Shown here one piece after another: positions 34,698 through 43,508 of a DNA stretch of 49,716 nt. A program made the translations under genes and the position numbers. Under the pieces are notes generated by a model. That model saw only the letters and a list, made by a program, of their open reading frames with translations. It made no database searches and was not told the DNA's origin. The first letter of the stretch is position 1; each line of letters starts with the position of its first letter. The stretch comes from an uncultured Eubacteriales bacterium (GTDB taxonomy: Bacteria; Bacillota; Clostridia; Oscillospirales; CAG-382), in contig CAKSOW010000019.1 in the NCBI GenBank assembly GCA_934479825.1, positions 1 to 49,716 of the forward strand, given 5' to 3'.

Positions 34698-36071
34698 TTA
34701 AATCTCAACTTTTTCCAACTTGATGAGATATGAGGTGAAGTTGGGGAGCGTCAGATAAGCCGCCGCCGTTTTTCCGGTCACGATTTCTTCGCGAATTAAC
34801 TCTTCATCGTGCGTTTCGTCCAAAATGTAATAGGAGAGCTTCATCGGCTCCGTGATGTTCATGTCGGCAAACGTAAGCTTGACGCTTCTTGCCTCCGCTT
34901 GGTCGTTTTCGTCAAAATGCGTGACAAGAACCGCCATTTTTCCGTTTTCGACCTGCTCTTTGGCGGCGCAGACATATAATGGTTCATAGTCGCTTGTCGC
35001 CTCTACCGACATGCCGCACTTGACAAGCGCATTGAACATGCGGAACGGATAGTAACCCTTTAAACGATCACAAACATAATCCGTATTGAAAAGACCGTTC
35101 ATCGAGCAGGGTCTTGCGTCGTAATACATGAGTAAATCTAACGGACGGTATTGCGAACCGCTCATGACAGCCGCCGTGAAAGCCGCACCCTTTAAGCCCT
35201 TTTCGGCTTTGAGGGAATACAGCCATTCGTCTCCGCAGAAACTTCTCACATAGTTCCATTCGTTCAAAATGCTTTCGGTTTCGGTAAAATCGTTGGCGTC
35301 GAGAAGCTCGCGGACTTCGGATTCGATTTTCAGAACAATGCCGGGATGGTTGGCATAGCAGTGCCAGGAGAAGAAGTCAAGCGGCACATTGTGCTCTTTG
35401 ACATAAGGAAGAAAGGCCTTTGTCCAATCCGTGATAGCAACAGTCAAAGCAGGACCGCCGATTTTGAGGTGGGGAAAGCATTTTTTCAAATGCGTTGCCG
35501 CTACGCGGTATAACTCAAAAAATTCGCGCATGGTGCCGCCCCAGCACTTTTTGTCAACGTAATCCGCATCATCCGGCGCACCGTCCGGCTCGTTCCAGAT
35601 TTCCCAATATTCAATGTCATACCGGAACCCGTCTGCCCAACCCTCGGTATAGTGGCGGATAATATGTTCGCAGATTTCTGCCCATTTCTGATTGTCTTTC
35701 GGTGGAAGTGTGCCGTATTTTTTCGGCCAGTGTTCAATTTTCGAGCCAAGGCGGTAAAACGGCTTGACTCCGGCAAATACCATGACTTTGAGATATTCGT
35801 CGGTGAGCGTGAAATCATAGGAAGCCGGATCGTTGACATCTTTGTCAAAATCGGGGAAAATAGCCAACATATCAACCGTGTGTTCACCGCCGTAGTTGGA
35901 ATAAAAAGCGGCGTCGTGCGTTCTTGCATAAGGAATTTCAGCCTCGCGGAATGCATCGATGTTGGTGATGCGCTGATCGACCGTGAATTTGTAGACCGGA
36001 CCGTTGTTGACGGCATGCATAGGCTTCATCTTGCCGGTATTTTTGGAAAAATTAACTTGAATATGGTTCAT
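34698..36071 (-). CDS. GH39-family glycosidase (beta-xylosidase-like)
   Basis: GH39 enzymes are retaining (beta/alpha)8 glycosidases such as beta-xylosidase and alpha-L-iduronidase. The 457-residue protein starts IQVNFSKNTGKMKPMHAVNNGP, as in the family. The acid/base is probably E161 in WEIWNEPD and the nucleophile E271 in ILNEWN; HCYANHPG lies between. A small beta domain ends the protein. No signal peptide is seen, so it acts in the cytoplasm on imported oligosaccharides. Its own promoter is at 36110-36138. The sugar specificity cannot be told from the sequence. Confidence 0.9.
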   Translation of the reverse strand: MNHIQVNFSKNTGKMKPMHAVNNGPVYKFTVDQRITNIDAFREAEIPYARTHDAAFYSNYGGEHTVDMLAIFPDFDKDVNDPASYDFTLTDEYLKVMVFAGVKPFYRLGSKIEHWPKKYGTLPPKDNQKWAEICEHIIRHYTEGWADGFRYDIEYWEIWNEPDGAPDDADYVDKKCWGGTMREFFELYRVAATHLKKCFPHLKIGGPALTVAITDWTKAFLPYVKEHNVPLDFFSWHCYANHPGIVLKIESEVRELLDANDFTETESILNEWNYVRSFCGDEWLYSLKAEKGLKGAAFTAAVMSGSQYRPLDLLMYYDARPCSMNGLFNTDYVCDRLKGYYPFRMFNALVKCGMSVEATSDYEPLYVCAAKEQVENGKMAVLVTHFDENDQAEARSVKLTFADMNITEPMKLSYYILDETHDEELIREEIVTGKTAAAYLTLPNFTSYLIKLEKVEI

Positions 36072-36109
36072 GAGCTGTTCCTCACTTTTCTTTTATAGGA
36101 TTCAAGTTG

Positions 36110-36138
36110 ATTATAATGCAAGCAGGATGAAATGTCAA
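36110..36138 (-). promoter_or_regulatory. Promoter of the GH39 gene
   Basis: On the minus strand TTGACA (36133-36138), a 17-nt spacer and TATAAT (36110-36115), full consensus, 39 bp before the ATG. Confidence 0.9.
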
Positions 36139-36206
36139 TCGGTTTGTTTACGAAATTTTTTCGTAAACAGAGGAGCCTTTATTGAGGGAAAACACGGCTT
36201 TTCTTA

Positions 36207-36242
36207 TGAAAAAATCCGCGGCATACGCCTGCGGATTTTTTT
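36207..36242 (-). terminator. Terminator after the TIM-barrel isomerase gene
   Basis: AAAATCCGC/GCGGATTTTT hairpin with A and T runs on both sides, located between the isomerase stop and the GH39 promoter. Confidence 0.8.
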
Positions 36243-36273
36243 AACGTCTTACACTTCTCAGAGTGCGGCATTC

Positions 36274-37026
36274 TTAGTCATACAGCTTTTTGAACAGTTC
36301 CAGACTTTCTTCCGGCGGCATGGTCGGAAAGTATTCCAAGCCGCATGCTCCGGTATAGCCAGCCTTATCGATGGCATCGAAAACGACCGTATAGTTAAGC
36401 TCCCCGTTCTGCAATTCATGCCGACCCGGATGCCCGGCCGCATGAAGATGGGCAATGCAGTCCAGATTTTTCGTAACCGACGGAATAATATTGCCCTCCA
36501 TGATCTGTTGATGATACATGTCGTAAACCACTTTGACAAACGGATTAGCTACTTCATGGATCATGTCAAACGCTTCGGAGGAGCTTGTCAGATAGTAGCC
36601 GTGATGATCCACATACGTGTTTAAAGGCTCAATCATGAGCGTTACGCCATATTCTTCCAAAATCGGTACAGCCGCGCGGAGTGTCGTAACAATGCTTTCG
36701 TGCTGGTACGCACGTTCGACGCCTGTGTCCGGCCCGACCTGTGTGATGAGTTTTCTGACTCCCATTTTTCCGGCAGCCTCACAGCTTTTGCGGAGCGCAT
36801 CCAGATAGGTTTCGCGGTTTTCGGGAGAAGTCATGTTGAATTCTGATGTGCACATGCTGAGCAGTGTCACGCCGGTTTCCTTGCAGGTTTCGCGTACTTT
36901 TTCAAAGTCAAGCCCCTGCCAACGGTAGGTTTCGGCCGCGTTGAACCCCAAAGATGCGACCTTTCGCAATGCGTCACAAAAATCAAGTTTTCCGAAAAAA
37001 CACGGAATCGGAATGCAGAAATGCAT
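36274..37026 (-). CDS. TIM-barrel sugar isomerase/epimerase, hydroxypyruvate isomerase-like
   Basis: The 250-residue protein belongs to the AP-endonuclease-2 fold group of sugar isomerases. It has LGFNAAETYRWQG, MIEPLNTYVDHHGYYL (metal-binding Glu), VVYDMYHQQIMEGN (Asp/His), HLHAAGHPGRHEL and CGLEYFP (the second Glu), which fit hydroxypyruvate isomerase (Hyi/OtnI) or related epimerases. I start at 37026 because AAAGGAAG lies upstream. Its own promoter is at 37078-37106. It lies upstream of GH39 on the same strand but behind a terminator, so the two may be separate transcripts. Confidence 0.85.
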   Translation of the reverse strand: MHFCIPIPCFFGKLDFCDALRKVASLGFNAAETYRWQGLDFEKVRETCKETGVTLLSMCTSEFNMTSPENRETYLDALRKSCEAAGKMGVRKLITQVGPDTGVERAYQHESIVTTLRAAVPILEEYGVTLMIEPLNTYVDHHGYYLTSSSEAFDMIHEVANPFVKVVYDMYHQQIMEGNIIPSVTKNLDCIAHLHAAGHPGRHELQNGELNYTVVFDAIDKAGYTGACGLEYFPTMPPEESLELFKKLYD

Positions 37027-37077
37027 AAATATCTTCCTTTCCTCCAAACGGGCATGCCGCTTTGTTTGTCTGTTTCC

Positions 37078-37106
37078 ATTATACGAAAAAAACGGCGGAA
37101 AGTCAA
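37078..37106 (-). promoter_or_regulatory. Promoter of the TIM-barrel isomerase gene
   Basis: On the minus strand TTGACT (37101-37106), 17 nt and TATAAT (37078-37083), 52 bp before the ATG. Confidence 0.85.
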
Positions 37107-37194
37107 GGAAAATGTGGACAGAATTGCCAAAAGATTACGCGGCTTTTCCTTTGAGAAAAGAGAGCAGATTCAAGGGCGCAGCCTTTTTTGTGAC

Positions 37195-38016
37195 CTACGA
37201 TAAAATGGCGCGATCGTTGGCAAATTCACTGCCGCTTGCCTTGGTGAACAGAGAAAGCAGATTTTCAACCGTCAGTTTTTCCTTTTCTTCGCCGCGGATA
37301 TCAACGATCACTTGCCCCTCATGCAGCATGATAAGACGGTTTCCGTGCTTGATTGCGTCACGCATGTTGTGCGTGATCATGAGCGTGGTCAAATGGTTTT
37401 CCGCAACGATCTTGTCGGAAATTTCCAGTACCTTCGCCGCCGTTTTCGGGTCAAGCGCGGCGGTGTGCTCGTCTAAAAGCAATAACTTCGGCTGATTGAG
37501 CGACGCCATGAGTAACGTCACCGCCTGCCTCTGACCGCCCGAAAGAAGTCCGACTTTGCTTGAAAGTCTGTCCTCTAAGCCAAGTCCGAGCTCGGCAAGC
37601 ATTTCCCGGAATTTTTTGCGTTCTGCCGACGTAATGCCCCAACGCAGACCGCGGCTCTTGCCGCGGCGTGCCGCAAGCGCAAGGTTTTCGGCAATTTCCA
37701 TGTCTGCGGCTGTGCCAAGCATGGGATCCTGAAAGACGCGTCCTAAGAATTTGGCGCGCTTGTATTCCGGCATGGCGGTTACATCGTGTCCGGCAATCCG
37801 AATATGGCCGCTGTCCGGTTTCCATACACCGGCAATGGCGTTCAACATCGTGCTTTTTCCGGCGCCGTTGCCGCCGATGACCGTGACGAAATCGCCCTCT
37901 TCCAGCGTGAGATTCAATCCGGAAAGTGCCACTTTTTCATTGATCGTGCCGGGGTTGAAGGTCTTGTAAACATCTTTTAATTCAAGCATGGGTGCTTTTA
38001 CATTCGGTTCAGACAT
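37195..38016 (-). CDS. TrpXYZ-type ABC transporter, ATP-binding protein
   Basis: The 273-residue ATPase has Walker A GGNGAGKST, the Q-loop in GRVFQDP, signature LLSGGQRQA and Walker B LLLLDEHTAALDP, where the usual DEP reads DEH; this is common in the ABC_sub_bind-linked subfamily. The ATG at 38016 follows a strong AAAAGGAGG and overlaps the permease end by 8 bp. It is the last gene of the T-box-controlled importer. The frame is open upstream to 38133, within the permease gene in another frame. Confidence 0.92.
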   Translation of the reverse strand: MSEPNVKAPMLELKDVYKTFNPGTINEKVALSGLNLTLEEGDFVTVIGGNGAGKSTMLNAIAGVWKPDSGHIRIAGHDVTAMPEYKRAKFLGRVFQDPMLGTAADMEIAENLALAARRGKSRGLRWGITSAERKKFREMLAELGLGLEDRLSSKVGLLSGGQRQAVTLLMASLNQPKLLLLDEHTAALDPKTAAKVLEISDKIVAENHLTTLMITHNMRDAIKHGNRLIMLHEGQVIVDIRGEEKEKLTVENLLSLFTKASGSEFANDRAILS

Positions 38017-38953
38017 GGGCTTGTTCCTCCTTTTGACCGTTTTTTCCGGCTTTGCCGGAATCGACTGGCTTTTTTGCGGAATTTCCGGCGAAGTAGGTCT
38101 TTTTCCAATAGGGGACGGCGAGGAAGATAGCAACCACCAAAGCCGATAACATTTTCAAAAGGTCGGTGTCGAGGCCGATATAGATGACTGTTTGGTACAC
38201 GATATAGTAGACAATACCGCCGCAGACAACGCCGGTCAGCTTGGCGGCAAAGTTGCGCGAAATGTGCGACATGATCGCCTCTCCGATGATGACGGCGGCA
38301 AGGCCAATAACGATAGCGCCGCGCCCCATGTTGATGTCCGCCTGCCCGAGATATTGGGCGAGCAGTGCGCCGGAGAGGGCAACTAAACCGTTGGAAATCA
38401 CGAGCGCCAGAATTTTGTTGGATTCGGTGTTAATGCCCTGGGCACGGCTCATGCTCTGATTGCAGCCGGTGGCACGGATGCCGCTGCCCAGTTCTGTTCC
38501 GAAGAACCAGTATAAGATCGCGATGATAACGGCGCAGAACAAGAGCAGCGTTACAATGGTTTCGACGCGTTTCAAGGGCGTGGCAAGCACATAAACGCTT
38601 CTGGCGTTGACCGTCTGGTTGGCTTTGCCCATAATCTTCAAGTTGACCGACCACAGCATGAGCTGCGTCAGAATTCCGGCTAATATCGGCGGAATTCCCA
38701 TAAAGGTGTGCAGGATACCCGTTACAAGACCGGCACACATACCGGCTATCACGGCAACAAGCATGGCAAGCCATACGTTTACGCCTGCCGCGACAAGCAT
38801 AGCGCATACTGCGCCGCCCGTACACAGCGAGCCGTCTACCGTTAAGTCGGCGAAATCGAGAATTCTGAATGTAATGTATACGCCGATTGCCATGATTCCC
38901 CAGATCATTCCCTGGGCAATGGCGCCCGGCATGGCGTTAAGCAGTCCAAGCAT
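38009..38953 (-). CDS. TrpXYZ-type ABC transporter, permease
   Basis: The 314-residue membrane protein is of the LivH-like permease class found with ABC_sub_bind proteins; it begins MLGLLNAMPGAIAQGMIWGIMAIGVYITFRILDFADLTVDGS, typical of this subfamily. About nine hydrophobic segments are seen, and a Lys-rich cytoplasmic tail ends it. I start at 38953, where family similarity begins; an ATG at 38965 directly abuts AAAGGA and is the alternative. The open frame extends to 39196 without support. Confidence 0.9.
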   Translation of the reverse strand: MLGLLNAMPGAIAQGMIWGIMAIGVYITFRILDFADLTVDGSLCTGGAVCAMLVAAGVNVWLAMLVAVIAGMCAGLVTGILHTFMGIPPILAGILTQLMLWSVNLKIMGKANQTVNARSVYVLATPLKRVETIVTLLLFCAVIIAILYWFFGTELGSGIRATGCNQSMSRAQGINTESNKILALVISNGLVALSGALLAQYLGQADINMGRGAIVIGLAAVIIGEAIMSHISRNFAAKLTGVVCGGIVYYIVYQTVIYIGLDTDLLKMLSALVVAIFLAVPYWKKTYFAGNSAKKPVDSGKAGKNGQKEEQAHV

Positions 38954-39040
38954 GTGTTTGTACATTCCTTTCGTGTTTTTTTCGTATTCACTTTTCAAAG
39001 CGTGCCTTTTCTTAATCAAACGCGCGCTTTGAAAAACGGG

Positions 39041-39066
39041 GGAAAACCGCTTTGACGCGGTTTTCC
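39041..39066 (-). promoter_or_regulatory. Hairpin between binding-protein and permease genes
   Basis: GGAAAACCGC/GCGGTTTTCC, 10-bp stem and 6-nt loop, 27 bp after the binding-protein stop, followed on the minus strand by CCCCGTTTTTC. A weak attenuator or mRNA-protecting hairpin is likely. A second inverted pair, TTTCAAAGCG/CGCTTTGAAA, is next to it. Confidence 0.65.
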
Positions 39067-39092
39067 CTGCAAGTCGTGAAAACGGACCGGTT

Positions 39093-40067
39093 TTATTCTG
39101 CGGTTTCAATCGCGACGTAGTCGTCGGGAATGGTAATGCCGAGTTCATCACAGATAGCCTTGTTGTACTTCTTGACCGGAGTCTCAACGTATTCAATCGG
39201 CATTTCGGAAATTTTTGCTTCGCCGGTCAGAATCTTGGCAGCCATTTCACCGGTTTTTACGCCGAGGTCATAATAGCTGATCGAAAGGGTCGCTACGCCG
39301 CAGCCGGAGCAGATGCCTTCTTCGCCGGCGATGATCGGCACTTTCTTGGGGAGTACGACGTTGTTGATGGTCTGTGCGCAGGAAGCGGCTGTGTTATCGG
39401 TCGGAATGTAGAGAACATCGTTGTCCTCGGCGGCCTTGTCGGAAACCTGGGCTACGTCGTTGGAGTCGGAGAATTTGTATTCGGTGCAGGTAATGCCCTT
39501 GCTTTCCAGAATCTCCTTGACAACGCTTACCTGATAAACGCTGTTTGCTTCGGCGGAGCAGTACAAAAGGCCGACATTCTTGGCGTCCGGAAACAGGTCG
39601 AGAATCATCTGTGCCTGTTCGGAAAGAGGCGCAAGGTCGCTGGTGCCGGAAATGTTGCCGCCGACCGTGCCGGAGAAGTTGTCAATGCCCAGCGCAACAC
39701 CGTATTCGGTAATGGAAGTGCCTAAAATCGGAATAGTGGTGGTAGCGCCGGCAGCCGCCTGCAAGGCAGGGGTAGCGTTGGCGAGGATCAGATCCACGTT
39801 TTTGGAAACAAAGCTGTTGGCGATAGTCACACAGGTGTTGGCTTCGTTTGCAGCGTTCTGCTCGTCAAATTTGACTTTATCGCCGAGTTTTTCGACCAAT
39901 GCGTCTTTAAAGCCTTGGGTAGCGGCGTCAAGGGCAGGGTGAGTAACAAGCTGGCTGATGCCGACTGTGTAGGTATCGTCTTTCTTTCCACAGGAAGCGA
40001 GTGCGAGAACCGACGCGCATACGAGTACGCATACAAGCATCAGCGAAAGAAGTTTTTTCATGTTCAT
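39093..40067 (-). CDS. TrpXYZ-type ABC transporter, substrate-binding lipoprotein
   Basis: The 324-residue lipoprotein (lipobox LASC near residue 25) belongs to the ABC_sub_bind family: VGISQLVTHPALDAATQGFKDAL, LILANATPALQAA, DNFSGTVGGNISGTSDLAPLSEQ, GLLYCSAEANS and CSGCGVATLSISYYDLGVKTGEMAAKIL. Members take up amino acids, tryptophan (TrpX) among them. GGAGG lies 8 nt before the ATG at 40067. A T-box leader and promoter lie upstream, so expression should rise when one tRNA is uncharged. Confidence 0.93.
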   Translation of the reverse strand: MNMKKLLSLMLVCVLVCASVLALASCGKKDDTYTVGISQLVTHPALDAATQGFKDALVEKLGDKVKFDEQNAANEANTCVTIANSFVSKNVDLILANATPALQAAAGATTTIPILGTSITEYGVALGIDNFSGTVGGNISGTSDLAPLSEQAQMILDLFPDAKNVGLLYCSAEANSVYQVSVVKEILESKGITCTEYKFSDSNDVAQVSDKAAEDNDVLYIPTDNTAASCAQTINNVVLPKKVPIIAGEEGICSGCGVATLSISYYDLGVKTGEMAAKILTGEAKISEMPIEYVETPVKKYNKAICDELGITIPDDYVAIETAE

Positions 40068-40230
40068 GATTTTTTCCTCCGGATCATAATAAAGTGTAGA
40101 ATTTATATCCGGCAAAAGCGAAACGGCGTGCCGTTTACATTTTTTGCGTGATATACGGTTTTTATGCGGAGCGCTTGCGGCAAAACGCATTCTTAAACGT
40201 CCGTAAAGATGTAACGAAGTAAAGCAAATG

Positions 40231-40264
40231 AAAAAAGAAAAAGCCCTGCACCAACGGTGCAGGG
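40231..40264 (-). terminator. T-box terminator hairpin
   Basis: CCCTGCACC/GGTGCAGGG with a 3-nt loop, followed on the minus strand by CTTTTTCTTTTTTC. Confidence 0.9.
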
Positions 40265-40549
40265 ACGAAAGAACGTGTTACCACTCTGCTTTGCGGACGT
40301 TCTTGCGGACGCCGCCTCAGGAAGCGGACAAATGCATAGCGAAAAGACGCGGCATTTGTTTGCTTCGGCGATATAACGGTCGCTTCCGGCGTCGCTTACT
40401 GGGACTTTTATCAAGCGGTTGGGCGGCGCAGCTTGCAAAACGAACTTCCGTTTCTTACTTGCTGTTGTCTTGCACCGGCCGACAACTCTCTTGAAGCTTT
40501 GGGAAACATACTCTTTTTTGCTCAGGCGCTTTTGTTTTTGGATGATACA
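40231..40549 (-). ncRNA. T-box riboswitch leader
   Basis: On the minus strand the leader has AGAGAG followed by the GGCCGGTGCAAG apical hairpin of stem I (40474-40491 region), the T-box sequence AGAGTGGTAACACG (about 40271-40284) and a terminator whose left half can pair with it. The T-box is a reasonable match to AGGGTGGNACCGCG. A candidate specifier is TTC (phenylalanine; plus-strand 40442-40444) in GGAAGTTCGTTTTGC, followed by a purine as expected; a stem AGCTT/AAGCT encloses it. The codon assignment is tentative. The gene it controls is a TrpXYZ-type importer. Confidence 0.85.
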
Positions 40550-40550
40550 T

Positions 40551-40579
40551 ATTTTAGCATGCGTATCGGGTTTTGTCAA
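40551..40579 (-). promoter_or_regulatory. Promoter of the T-box-controlled ABC operon
   Basis: On the minus strand TTGACA (40574-40579), 17 nt and TAAAAT (40551-40556). Confidence 0.88.
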
Positions 40580-40725
40580 GGAATTTTTTTAACAGATAAT
40601 TCGGAAATATTTTTTCTTGTTTTTGAACATTTCCACAAAATGTGAACGTAAAATAAATAAAAAATACGCGGTTTCGTTTTGCGTATCATTTTTCATCCGT
40701 GCCATAGGAAAAACAAGGAAAACGG

Positions 40726-40754
40726 TTGACAAACGGGCAAAGCCGTGCTATTCT
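40726..40754 (+). promoter_or_regulatory. Promoter of the sialidase-like gene
   Basis: TTGACA (40726-40731), 17 nt and TATTCT (40749-40754), about 65 bp before the ATG. It diverges from the T-box promoter. Confidence 0.8.
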
Positions 40755-40818
40755 TTTTTAAAATGCACCGCGGAATCAAAAGGTGCAAAATCTGAGAAAT
40801 CTTTTCAAGAGAAGAATT

Positions 40819-42148
40819 ATGTTGATAACCGATCCGAAAGAACTGGAAAAATTCAAGACGCAACGCCGGCTGTGGCAAGGCATTCCGGGACTCGAAAAAA
40901 CCAAGAAAGGCCGTCTTTTCGCCTGTTTTTACTCAGGCGACCATTGTGAAGACCGAAACAACGTCTGCCTGCTTATCAAGAGCGATGACGACGGTAAAAC
41001 GTGGAGCGAGCCGATAGCCGCCGCCTACCGTTCCAAACTGTTTCGCTGTTATGATCCCTGTCTGTGGATAGATCCCTTGGGGCGGCTTTGGTTTTTGTGG
41101 CCGCTTGCGCCGAACCGTGCGGTTTATGCTTCGGTCTGCGAAGACCCGGATGCGGAAGAACCGGTGTTTCTCCCGGAAAGAATAATCGGCTGCGATGTCT
41201 GTATGAATAAACCGACCGTGTTATCCGGCGGCACATGGCTGTTCCCGATTGCTGTCTGGGACAAGATCATGCGTTTCCCGCATATTCAGGATTCCGAATC
41301 GGAGCAAACCGGTGCGTTTGTGTATGAAAGCCGCGATAACGGGAAGAGTTTCGTCCGGCTCGGATACCCCGAAAGCGACGCGCATTCGTTCGACGAACAT
41401 ATGACGGTGGAACTGAAAGACGGCCGCGTCATGATGCTGATCCGCACCAGAAAGGGCATTCAGAAATCCTTTTCCGCCGACGGGGGAAACACATGGACCA
41501 AAGCGGTCGATTTTGATTTTCCGACCCCGGATTCACGCTTTTTTATCCGCCGTCTGAAATCGGGAAATCTGCTTTTGGTTTCGCACTATGAGTTTACCGG
41601 AAGAAACAATCTTACGGCGTTTTTATCGGAAGATGACGGCAAGAGCTGGAACTACCGTATGTTGTTAGATGAACGCGACGCGGTTTCCTATCCGGACGGG
41701 GTGGAGGACGAAAATGGCTATATATGTCGTTTATGACCGTGAACGCGGCGATAAAGCGTCGTATGAAGAAGCACGCAAAAGCGCACGGGAAATATTGTTT
41801 GCCAAATTCACCGAAGAGGACATTAAAAACGGCGCGCCGTTAGATTCAGAAAGCCGCTTGAAATGCGTGATTTCAAAGCTTGGCGATTATGAGGGAGACA
41901 CGGTAACGCCATATGAACCGAAGAAATATTGCAGTCAAAGCGATATTCCCGAAATTCTCGCACAGGTTTCGGATGTAAAATCGCTTGAAACCATGTTGAA
42001 ACTGTACTTTCATGCCAACATAGAGGCTTTGCGGAAAGATAAAAATCTGGACGCCGAGTGGAACTTCCTTTTGGGCGAGCTTGGCAAACACAAAGACGTG
42101 GATACCGGCATTTTGGAAAAGCTGCTTGCTTTGCTGGGCCGCATGTAA
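40819..42148 (+). pseudogene. Sialidase-like (BNR-repeat) gene interrupted by a frameshift
   Basis: The first frame (40819-41736) encodes 305 residues with a six-bladed beta-propeller pattern: Asp-box-like repeats SDDDGKTWSEP, SRDNGKSFVRL, SADGGNTWTKA and SEDDGKSWNYR. It stops at a TGA just after YPDGVEDENGYI. The next frame continues at once with YVVYDRERGDK...SAREILFAKFTEEDI, which is how this family normally ends, to 42148. A missing TA in the run TATATA near 41717-41724 would explain the shift. The second part also has its own ATG at 41714 with GGAGG 7 nt upstream, so it could be made as a separate 144-residue product. No signal peptide is seen. It may be a sequencing error, a phase-variable site or a true pseudogene. 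Confidence 0.82.
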
Positions 42149-42160
42149 AGACGGCAGATA

Positions 42161-42200
42161 AAAACAGACCGACGGGGAAAAATCCGTCGGTCTGTTTTTT
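42161..42200 (+). terminator. Bidirectional terminator between the sialidase-like gene and rhaA
   Basis: ACAGACCGACGG/CCGTCGGTCTGT stem with an 8-nt loop, AAAA on the left and TTTTTT on the right, so it can work for both convergent genes. Confidence 0.9.
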
Positions 42201-42218
42201 ATGTAATTTACGTGTTAC

Positions 42219-43475
42219 TTATTTTCTCTTGGAGAGAACGTCAGCCTCGTATTTCTTGATTTCTTCAAACCAGCTCTTGTCGCCGGCTACGCCGCATCTT
42301 TCGCAGTATTCTGCCCAAACGTCGCCGAACGGAAGCGTCTTGACTTCTTCCTGCATCATCATAAGTTCGGTGAGCTTGTTTTCATCTTGCAAAGCTTTGA
42401 GAGCTGCGTTCGGGGAAAGCATCGCGTAAAGCAGCGCTTTCTGCCAGCTGCGCAGACCGACAGTCCAAGCGGAAATACGGTTAATGCTTGCGTCAAAGTA
42501 ATCAAGCGCCATGTAAACGCGTTCAAGAGCGTCGTTGCGGACAATCTCTTTTGCCATTTCTCTGGTCTCATCGTCAAAGAGGAGAACATGGTCGCTGTCC
42601 CAGCGAACGCCGCGTGTGATATGGAGCGCGATTTCGGGGAAGAAGCAGAGAAGCGCCGGAATCTTATCCGAAACGACTTCGGTCGGATGATAGTGACCGT
42701 TGTCCATTAACGGCAGGCACTTATCTTTATGTTCTGCGGCAAAGCTGAGCGTAAATTCCGCAGAACCGGCGGTGAAGGATTCCACACCGATACCGAACAC
42801 CTTGGATTCTACGCAGGGCTTTACGAGATTGAAATCATACGGTTCGGACAGGATTTCTTCGATGGAAGCCTTATAGCGCATACGCGGCCCCATTCTGTCT
42901 GCCGGAATATCCTTGTAACCGTCGCCGGTCCAGATATTCATAACGCAGGGAATGCCGGTTTCCTTGGCAAAATATTCGGAAATGCGGATGCAGGCCTTGC
43001 CGTGATTGATCCAGAAACGTCTGGTCTCCTCATCCGGGCTGGAAAGCGTTAAGCCGTCCTTTACCTTGGGGTGAGAGAAGAAAGTCGGGTTAAAATCGAT
43101 GCCGAGGCCTCGTTCCTTGGCAAAGTCCACCCATTTCTTGAAGTGTTTGGGTTCAAGCGCGTCACGGTCAGCGAATTCGCCTTTTTCAAAAATGGCATAG
43201 CAGGCGTGAACGTTGATCTTCTTTTTGCCGGGGACAAGGGACATAGCCTTATCCATGTCGGCAAGCAGTTCTTCGGGGGTTCTTGCCTTTCCGGGATAGT
43301 TGCCGGTGGTCTGGATACCGCCGGTGAGAGGGCCGTCATGGTCGAACCCGATAACGTCGTCGCCCTGCCAGCAGTGCATGGAGACCGGAACGGTCTTTAA
43401 TTTTTCAATCACCTTTTCGGTGTCTACGCCGTAAGAAGCGTAAATGGCTTTTGCGGATTCATATCTCGCGTTCAT
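42219..43475 (-). CDS. rhaA: L-rhamnose isomerase
   Basis: RhaA converts L-rhamnose to L-rhamnulose in the cytoplasm. The 418-residue protein matches the usual length and motifs: MHCWQGDDVIGFD, GGIQTTGNYPG, INVHACYAIFEKGE, GIDFNPTFFSHPK, NIWTGDGYKDIPADR and DNGHYHPTE, which hold the metal-binding Glu, Asp and His. AGGAGGA lies a few nt before the ATG at 43475. It is the last gene of the operon TIM-barrel gene-rhaB-rhaA. Confidence 0.96.
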   Translation of the reverse strand: MNARYESAKAIYASYGVDTEKVIEKLKTVPVSMHCWQGDDVIGFDHDGPLTGGIQTTGNYPGKARTPEELLADMDKAMSLVPGKKKINVHACYAIFEKGEFADRDALEPKHFKKWVDFAKERGLGIDFNPTFFSHPKVKDGLTLSSPDEETRRFWINHGKACIRISEYFAKETGIPCVMNIWTGDGYKDIPADRMGPRMRYKASIEEILSEPYDFNLVKPCVESKVFGIGVESFTAGSAEFTLSFAAEHKDKCLPLMDNGHYHPTEVVSDKIPALLCFFPEIALHITRGVRWDSDHVLLFDDETREMAKEIVRNDALERVYMALDYFDASINRISAWTVGLRSWQKALLYAMLSPNAALKALQDENKLTELMMMQEEVKTLPFGDVWAEYCERCGVAGDKSWFEEIKKYEADVLSKRK

Positions 43476-43508
43476 GTTTCATCCTCCTGATATTTTTCTA
43501 TATAAGCC

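Noticed and set aside
40193..40579. 128-codon minus-strand open frame across the T-box leader
   Set aside because: The region is explained by the T-box structure and terminator; there is no ribosome binding site.
41700..41740. Programmed +1 frameshift at TTA-TGA in the sialidase-like gene
   Set aside because: The slip codon pairs poorly after a +1 move, the Shine-Dalgarno-like GGAGG is about 25 nt away, and the TA-run deletion explains the family alignment better.
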